DNA of 64,000 nt, from contig NW_003101678.1 in assembly GCF_000003855.2 (NCBI RefSeq), forward strand, positions 3,753,891-3,817,890. The letters are read 5' to 3'. Under the pieces are notes generated by a model that saw only the letters and a list, made by a program, of their open reading frames with translations, did no database searches and had not been told where the DNA came from. The stretch's first letter is position 1; each line of letters starts with the position of its first letter. The position numbers and the translations under genes are program-made. The stretch comes from Blastomyces gilchristii SLH14081 (Eukaryota; Ascomycota; Eurotiomycetes; Onygenales; Ajellomycetaceae). Shown here piece after piece: positions 57,065-64,000 of the stretch.

Positions 57065-57231
57065 TGTGATTCAAAAATTGCTTGAGTCAGTGTATGATTA
57101 CAGATGTACACCAGCTTCTTATATAGATTATACTAAATTAATTAGTGGCCGCTATGACCTCTTTACATTCGTAAGTATGTTTGAAAGAGGCCGTGTTATT
57201 ATCCGGCGGTTGTACGTTCTTCTGAATCATA
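57065..57231 (-). repeat. 5' LTR of B2
   Basis: 167 bp, TGTGATTCAAAAATTGC to CTGAATCATA. Shorter than the B1 LTR through a deletion of about 18 bp around the AT-rich centre. Confidence 0.88.
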
Positions 57232-57815
57232 TCAAGAAAGCTCTAGAGAATACTATAATAACAGATTCTCATACAAAACTCTCTTAATAATACTATAAAA
57301 ATCTAGATATCTTCTGACAAGATAACATTATAAATATACTTCTCTTACAAGGCTCAGAAGTGAATCACAGTATCAAGTTAGAAAAGAAGAATGATAAGAA
57401 TCTCAAGTCATCATAAGACTCTCTTTATAATATGTCTCAAGATGAACATCTTGTTCTTCAGAAGACACTCAATGATCTGTTAAATAAGAGATTCATATAT
57501 ATTAGTAACTCTTTTACTGCAGCTTCTATTCTATTTGTAAAGAAATTAGATTAAGAACTCTGATTCTGTGTGAACTATCAAGATCTGAATAGATTGATAA
57601 ATAAAGATTGTTATCTCTTATCTCTCATCAATGAAACCCTAGCATATATCAGATAAGCTCAATAATTTATAAAGCTTGATATTATCACTGCATTTCATAA
57701 GATTTGTATCACTGAAAGAGAGGAATGACTTACAGCATTTTAAACCCATTATGATCTCTTTGAATGAATAGTCACACTCTTTAAACTGACTAACATCTTC
57801 AGTACATTTCAGAAG
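57232..57815 (+). pseudogene. Fragment A6: A-family protease-RT region
   Basis: Plus-strand match to A1 4265-4850: ATCTAGATATCTTCTGACAA, then SxKLEKKNDKNLK-like sequence and the RT motif around WAQQFIKLDIITAFHKI-type residues with stops. B2 lies to its left and B3 is inserted on its right (ATTTCAGAAG before 57816). Confidence 0.82.
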
Positions 57816-57983
57816 TGTAGTTCGGAAGAACGTACAACCGCCGGATAATAACGAGGCCGCTTCCGAACTTGCTTACGAAATGTAAGGGGGCCATAGCGGC
57901 CATCAATTAATTTAGTGTACTGTATATAAGATGCCGGCGTACGCCTGTAATCGTACACTGACTCAAGCAACCTTTGAATCATA
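57816..57983 (+). repeat. 5' LTR of B3
   Basis: 168 bp, TGTAGTTCGGAAGAACG to TTTGAATCATA. It keeps CpG-rich DNA (GCCGGCGTACGCC), so it is the least mutated B LTR centre here. The leader starts TCTGATAGCATGTC, the primer-site position. Confidence 0.88.
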
Positions 57984-60689
57984 TCTGATAGCATGTCTAA
58001 AAAATGGTAAGAAGTGCAGGCTTCTTCAGAATGTGATAATTCTGTCTATGAAGTGATTTATAGTTATTATGTCAGTGTGATTCTAAAATGCCTCAAAAGA
58101 TAGTGTATAAAGAGTGATGAGTGAAAGAGTATCTGATTAATACTGCTTTGCTTGTTAAGCAAAAACTTCACACTCAGATGAATACCATGTATGCGAACAG
58201 ATGAGATGTGAGAAAAAGAAAATAAGAGTAATGAATCAGATTCAAAGAAGTTCACTCTCTACTCAAAAGAAGAATAAAAGAGAGATAATTATCACTGAAG
58301 TTGTATAATAATAACAGAAATCATATCATAATATAATTATATGATGATATAATCATATAATGATATAATGATAGATATTATATAATCAATAAGAAATCAC
58401 TGAAATGAATATCTTCTCTAGTTAATATGAACAACACTCTTCTCTGCTATCTGAACTGAAAGATATGCAGAATCTCTCAGAGAGTTTACTTAAAACAGTA
58501 AGAAAAGTAACTGAGACTGTTGAACTGAATTTGAAGCTTCATACATATACAAGAATTCTAAATGAAATCAAGGTCTTGTGTACATAGTGACAGGCTGAGA
58601 TGAAAGTCAAATAACAATTAACATTCACTGTGAATCAAGTATTTACTATGAAGAGCTTCATCAATGCAATCATCATTATTAATAAGAGTAGAGAAAACCA
58701 GGTCTTAGACCTGTAGTGAGAGATTGAATATTTATACAGACAGATAACTACACTGAATCTGAAGATCTCATCATAATCATTCATAATCTCTTCAGAAGTG
58801 TATACATTATCAGAGATTACTACACAGAATNNNNNNNNNNNNNNNNNNNNNNNNNNNNNNNNNNNNNNNNNNNNNNNNNNNNNNNNNNNNNNNNNNNNNN
58901 NNNNNNNNNNNNNNNNNNNNNNNNNNNNNNTTAAGCTTCAATGATAACTGAAAAAAACAATCCTGCAATCAGCTGACTAAGTCAGATGTAATTAATTATC
59001 AGATTAAATATGAACTTACAGACAGACAGTTAACAGAATTTCAACAAGTCTTAAGATCTGTTATATTTCTATGCAGAAAAGTGAAGTTATTATGAATAAC
59101 TGATAAAAAGATAAATCTTACAGATCTGAAATAATATTCATTCTCACAAATATGAAATGAGTTTTTCAAATGAATCTTGTATAACTTTGAGAAAGTGAAT
59201 ATATGAGATAAGTATTACAAATGCTTCACTGAGTGTAGATAAGTAAGTGATCTTATATTATACTTCACACACTTCAGCTTACACTATCTCATATTGAATG
59301 AAGAGCTTTTAACATCTTTCTATTTATAGATCTTTATTCATGATCTTACACCTAAGTTGAGAGCAGAATGAAAATGCTTAATCTCATAATCAGACACAGT
59401 GAAGAAAGTATACAACATTCTTATTATACAGAAATAAGCAAGTTAATTGTAACAGAAAATACTGTAATTGAGTATATCTTAATAAAGAACAGATAATCAG
59501 ACTTCTATAATACAAGTTACACACTCAGATACAATGAATCTAGATCTGAATGTCATTACTAAAGCACTGAATTCTCTGAAAAAGAGATTATCTGAGTGAA
59601 AATCTTGATATTGTAAGTATCACGCTTGCTTCAACTGTGAACATCAGAATCATAATACAAAGAATTACATATGATGTGCACAGTTAAGAGAAGCAAGAGT
59701 GTTAAAAACTAGCAGAGTCAGTGAGCTTGAAAACACTCACTGATATTCTATAAAAAGTCTTCAAAGTGAAAGAGATGTCTGTGTTAAATAACTCTCTGAA
59801 TTCTATAAATGTCAAGAGAAAACAGGCTTCTGACTGAGGTGCAGGTGAGAATGAAGCAGATACTCATCTTAATGTCTTAATATCTGAAATATTAATATAT
59901 AAAGAGCACTTAAGTAAGAATTGAGAGATAGCTATAACAGTGTTAGCAGATACAGAAGCTTCTACACAATATATTAATGATTATATAATCTGAAGACTGA
60001 AAGAGGTCTGCTGAGTGAAGAATCTCTAATATATAAGATTATCTGATAATTAATATTTAATATTATCTGCAAGAGTAAGAGTTCTCTTGCACTTCAGAGA
60101 ATGATCTTGCTATATTTGAGTGTGAGAGCTGCAGAACATGAAATATGATCTTATTCTCAGACTTCATTGATTTCAAAGATTAAATTCACAAATTCAATGA
60201 TGTATATATTATATACAGTTAATTGATAGGAAGAAAACAGTTCATATGATTCTATCAACTGATATGAGAAGAACATTTTATGTCTCTGATATAGAAGAAT
60301 TATATCTGCTTACACATTAATAAATAAAGAGAATGATTCACAAGATCTCATCTAAAAGTATTCTGTATATCATACAGGACTCAGAAGTGGAGAAAACCAG
60401 GATAAAGAATGTACAGAAGAATAAGTATATGAAGAAACTTCTGAACAAGTATGAAAAGATCTTCTGAACAGATCTTTCATCAGAATTGCTGTGAGAATGA
60501 GAATTCATATATGAGATTGACACAGGGAACATGAAATCAGTTAATCAGAATGTATACTCTCTATCACAAATGCATCTTGAAGAACAGAACTGTTAGATCA
60601 CAGACCTTCTAGAATATAGTCTCATACAACTCTTATCAAGTGCATTGAGCTTTTCAGTTCTATTCATGAAAAAGGCAGGTGAGAAGTGA
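57984..60689 (+). pseudogene. Gag, protease and RT start of B3
   Basis: Gag N-terminus from about 58420 (collinear with 15482-15763 of B1), continuing after the gap; knuckle at about 59625-59665 (CFNCEHQNHNTKNY), again without the last Cys. Protease near 59925-59990 (VLADTEASTQYIND), with D-T-E at the active site as in B1. RT start at about 60400-60689. Stops are frequent, mostly TGA. Confidence 0.82.
58831..58930. other. Assembly gap (100 N)
   Basis: Exactly 100 N, so a placeholder length. Alignment of the flanks with B1 (minus strand near 15490-15545) indicates that about 48 bases are missing. Confidence 0.95.
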
Positions 60690-63600
60690 TTATTATTATT
60701 ATTCTTCTTCAATTATAGATGTATGCAGTCAGAGACTATGACATTCACCTGAGAACCTTTAGGTCTCAGGGTTTTTCCAATATCTATAGAGTCAACTATT
60801 ATACATTTATCAATTTCAGATATGCAAAATCAGAAAATTTCAGCTCAGAATACAAAAACTGTTTACAAATTGCAGTATTTCAACACCTTCTGATACTTTG
60901 AAATCATTTGAAAATATCATGACAAAGGAAAAGAGAACATAGTCTTAAAGATAGACACATTAAATAGATAGATAGAAAAGAACAGAAAGAAACAAGTACA
61001 GTAAAGAGAGACTATAACAAAATAAAATTATTAAAAGATAGTGTATAGCTGTTTTAACAGACTATATCTAATCAATCTCCGCCTCTTCATATTCAGATAC
61101 TTCTGAATTCAGCCATTTTCTTATAGCTGCTTGAGTTTCTGATAGAAAGTCTATTCAGTATTTACTTCCTGTCTCAGTTGAGAATAAGAACCTCATATTT
61201 AATTGATTTAAATCATACTTCTTCTTTAATCTGACTCTGAGACTATTGTATAATGCACAATGCATTACAATATACTCAGGATTTTCATTTACATTGCAGA
61301 ATGAGCACTCTGTTGAATCAAATCTATCATCAAATCTTTGTATACAGAATTTGAAATAATCATGTCCTAGTTTTCACTGAATTATAGATGAGAATATTTT
61401 CTTTTTACATTTAATTGAACAAGATTTCCACTTTGATTTTATCTCAAATCTTGAATAATGTATGCTCTTCTTTTATTTCTGCCATCTTTTATTTCACTTG
61501 TTTAAACAAGATTCTTTTATCTTTCTCTTTATGAAAGATCAGAACACTGTTTTTTGAATAGATCTGCTTAATTCTGAACTCTTTTTTACAGCTAAATCAG
61601 TCAATTCATTGTCATGAATATTTATATGAGCAGGAACTCAGTGCAGATGAATTATCAGTTTTGATGTTCTTCTCTTTTGAATTTTTAAAACAGAGTTTAA
61701 AATCAGTTCAAGATTCATTTGATTATTATGAATCTGACTATTTCTAAGTCTTTTTAAAGCGGCTTGACTATCAGAGAATATTCATATCTCTTTCAAACTA
61801 TTTCCTCTTTTGTAAGATTATATTTCAATGAGTTTGAAAGCTTTCACTATTACAAATAGTTCAGCATCAAAGACTTCAGATTCACAGCCTAAATTTCAAA
61901 AATCTGATATAAAATTGATATTATCTTCAGTATAAGCAATGCCTGCGCCTAATCTATTTAAATTCTCATTTTTTAAGTCATCTGAGTAAATCAGAATAGA
62001 GTCTTTTATATTGATTATAGAGATCTTCTTCAAATACTGTTCATATTCTCCCTCTTTAGATAGTTCACTTATTTATAAGTTCATGAGAGATTCCAGCTTT
62101 TCTCTTCAGAGAGATATCTTCTCATGATCAATTTTCTCAACATTTAATAAAGAAATTTGATTTTTCATAAGTAAATATAGTCTATACAGTTGAGAGAGCA
62201 TTTTCTTTAAAGCATTACTTTCATTTCAATCAAGAAATCTATTTCAATTCAGTTCATTTCCTGAGTTAACTGATGAAAATGAAGAAGAGACTCTTTCTCT
62301 GATTATATGATTTAAGCTCATCTTCATGACTCTCAGAGTATAGTTCATACAGGCCTTTTCAAATTGAATAGCAGAAGATGGAATTGAAGCTTCAATTTTC
62401 ATTGTTTTGATAGAAGATGATTTGAATGCTCTCAGAATTCTTTTCAAAGCACTGTTTTATAGACTTTGAAAGAGTTCAGTGAAATTATCTTGATTATTCC
62501 ATTAAACTTGAACTTCATAATCAGCTACTGAGATAATACAGGCTATGTATAATTGTCTCATAGCCTGAAAGAATAGATCTCTCTCACTATTTAATAGTCT
62601 GATTATACTATTCAGTAGTTTCTCTGTCTTGATGAATCTTTATTGAATATGATATTTAAAATTCAACTTGAAGTGTAACCATACTCCTAGTCATTTAATA
62701 TTCAACCTGAGTTTAATCTCTTTATTTCAAAGAGTTAGACTTAGTTTTTTCTTATTAAATCTGAAAAGAAAGTGAATTAACTCAGTTTTATTCATATTAA
62801 ATTGAATTAGATTGATATCTGCTCTAACAAAGATTTTCTTGACTGCTTTCTCAATCACTTCTAAATTCTCTTTGATTGTCTTTGAACTGTAGAGTACATC
62901 AATATCATCTACATAACTTGAAGATCTCACTATTTTTCTCTCTCTCTTCTTGAATAGATATGCAGTGTATATTGCAAATAGAACTGATGAGATTGAAGAT
63001 TCTTACAGTACATCTATTTTTATCTCAGTCTTATCTTGTTTCATTTCATCAAGAAATTATTGTATAATTCTTTTAAATATAAACAGTTAACTCATTTTAT
63101 TAGAGAATATGACAGTTTTAACATCTTCAAAGTTTGAATCATCTCAGACTTTGAAACATGATTAAATGCATCTTTTATATCAATAAAAACTGCAGTTTAG
63201 ACCAGATCTTCATGCTTTACTACTTAAACATCATGAATAACTGAGAGAACAGTGTCAATTACAGAACATTGTTTTCTATCTCTCATTTATTCATTAAATA
63301 GAAGAGAATGACTAATAGAGCTTATAAAAGATAATCTAGTAGCTATTATCTTTTCTAGAATTTTTCTTCAACAGTTCAACAGAGATATTACTCTATATAA
63401 CTTAGAAATTGAAGCTTTTCTATTAGAATTTGCAAGGATTACTCCAGTAGCTTCTCTCCAGCATTCAGAATGATAATCATTTTTTAAGAGATTGAAAAAG
63501 AGCTCAAAATATTCATTCTTCAAGTAGAAATATGTGTTTTGAATAATCAAGTGATTAATTTAATCAGGCCCTGTAGCAGTTTTAATTGAACTTAAGAATA

Positions 63601-64000
63601 TTACTGACTCTAGTTCATCACATGTAAGCTCAGATCATTCCCAGTTATTTTCATCAATATATTCATGAAATGACATATTCTTCTCTTCTAAATATGATAA
63701 GTTTTGAAAGAGAATTCTTATAAAAGCTTGACATTTTTCCTTAAAAGAGTTTACTGTATACAATTCATTCTGAAATTCATATTCTAAGATTGAAAGCTTT
63801 GCTACACTTCTTGTTTTAGTATAGTTGAAGGCTTTAAAAACTTTTTTTTCTTATACTTCTTCAAGAAATTTGTTCTAGTAGCCTGTTTTGACTTTTTTAA
63901 TATCTGAAAAATATTCATTTTGAATAGTGTTGAACTCTTTATTAGATATTAAGTTATTCTTTCAATCTCTCTTAGCAGTGACTAATTGCTTTCTTTTAGA
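60690..64000 (-). mobile_element. LINE copy L3
   Basis: The AAT-type tail at about 60690-60703 joins B3 RT sequence (AGGCAGGTGAGAAGTGA). It is collinear with L2 from the 3' end; the 5' end is outside the window, so its TSD cannot be tested. Sequence is close to L2 but with more frame breaks. Confidence 0.9.
61068..64000 (-). pseudogene. LINE ORF2 of L3: RT and RNase H
   Basis: The stop is at 61068-61070. RNase H region at about 61590-62030; RT with SSYVDDIDVLYSSKTIKE at 62727-62930; upstream RT block 63368-63550 (YFYLKNEYFELFFNLLKND, YHSECWREATGVILANSN). TGG codons persist (CWREA), but frames are interrupted, for example between the two RT blocks. Role as for L2: nicking/reverse transcription and RNA degradation during target-primed insertion. 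Confidence 0.9.

Larger units (their letters stand above)
46747..57231 (-). mobile_element. Ty3/Gypsy element B2, split by A5, 3' part lost
   Basis: Minus orientation, collinear with B1 from the integrase core (11850) to the 5' LTR. It is interrupted by A5 (49736-55534) and cut on the left by A2. The 5' LTR is 57065-57231. The 3' LTR and post-integrase region are not found in the window, so it is unknown whether B2 also carried the extra segment seen in B1. Confidence 0.88.
57816..60689 (+). mobile_element. Ty3/Gypsy element B3, 5' half
   Basis: 5' LTR 57816-57983, leader, Gag, protease and the beginning of RT on the plus strand; interrupted at 60689 by LINE L3, so the rest lies outside the window. 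Contains the assembly gap. Confidence 0.88.

Noticed and set aside
57054..57994. Open frames MLSDVIQKLLESVYDYR and MLSDMIQRLLESVYDYR on opposite strands
   Set aside because: They run across the LTRs of B2 and B3 and into their flanks; similarity is simply LTR identity, with different downstream sequence.
1..64000. CRISPR array, bacterial operons, rRNA genes, telomere repeats
   Set aside because: None seen. The tandem arrays present are microsatellites, LTR U3 repeats or the GATAAY array, and the coding style is fungal.

Overview
This is one nested stack of transposable elements from a fungal nuclear genome, probably a filamentous ascomycete (Pezizomycotina). The pointers are Ty3/Gypsy LTR elements, a Tad1/I-like LINE with a C-terminal RNase H, a hAT DNA transposon with introns of about 55-65 bp (GTAAGT...CTAAC...AG), and repeats carrying dense C-to-T/G-to-A transitions of the RIP type. 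No intact host gene was recognised. Nearly all reading frames are broken, mostly by TGA where a family has tryptophan (TGG).

Layout. 1-1440 is the 5' part of a LINE (L1, minus). 1937-21692 is Gypsy element A1 (plus; 314-bp LTRs; 5-bp TSD TAAGA). A1 is split by a hAT transposon, 6793-20815 (8-bp TSD ATCTCTGC), whose transposase gene (minus) is in turn split by Gypsy element B1 (8302-16562, minus; 185-bp LTRs; TSD GCAT). B1 carries about 2.7 kb of extra DNA after its integrase, including a candidate antisense, intron-bearing, Cys-rich gene. 21693-22688 is partly an unmutated island with a roughly 137-bp tandem repeat. 22689-30085 holds two 5'-truncated copies (C1, C2) of a third Gypsy family in tandem. 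30086-30979 is a 5' fragment of A (A4). 30980-46746 is A2 (minus). A2 contains a hAT-derived MITE (M1), which itself contains a tRNA-related SINE, and also A3 (35964-45816; TSD ACTGA). A3 contains a 5'-truncated LINE (L2; 17-bp TSD) and a second MITE (M2; 8-bp TSD). 46747-57231 is B2 (minus), split by the complete element A5 (49736-55534; TSD ACTCA). 57232-57815 is an A fragment (A6). 57816-60689 is B3 (plus), with a 100-N assembly gap. 60690 to the end is LINE L3 (minus).

How the parts relate. The autonomous hAT shares both ends with the two MITEs and could have mobilised them in trans. The SINE shares about 31 nt of 3' end plus an AAT-type tail with the LINE, as expected if the LINE machinery copies the SINE. 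The most unusual signal is a short core (GATAAY-AATTTTTGATAAY) in five putative introns of hAT-borne genes, in a tandem array inside the hAT, and near the ends of hAT and MITE. A second general signal is hypermutation that removes CpG and CpC/GpG but leaves CpA/TpG abundant, so standard Neurospora-type RIP indices would probably miss it. Names A, B, C, L, M and copy numbers are mine. All calls come from reading the sequence; no database was searched.
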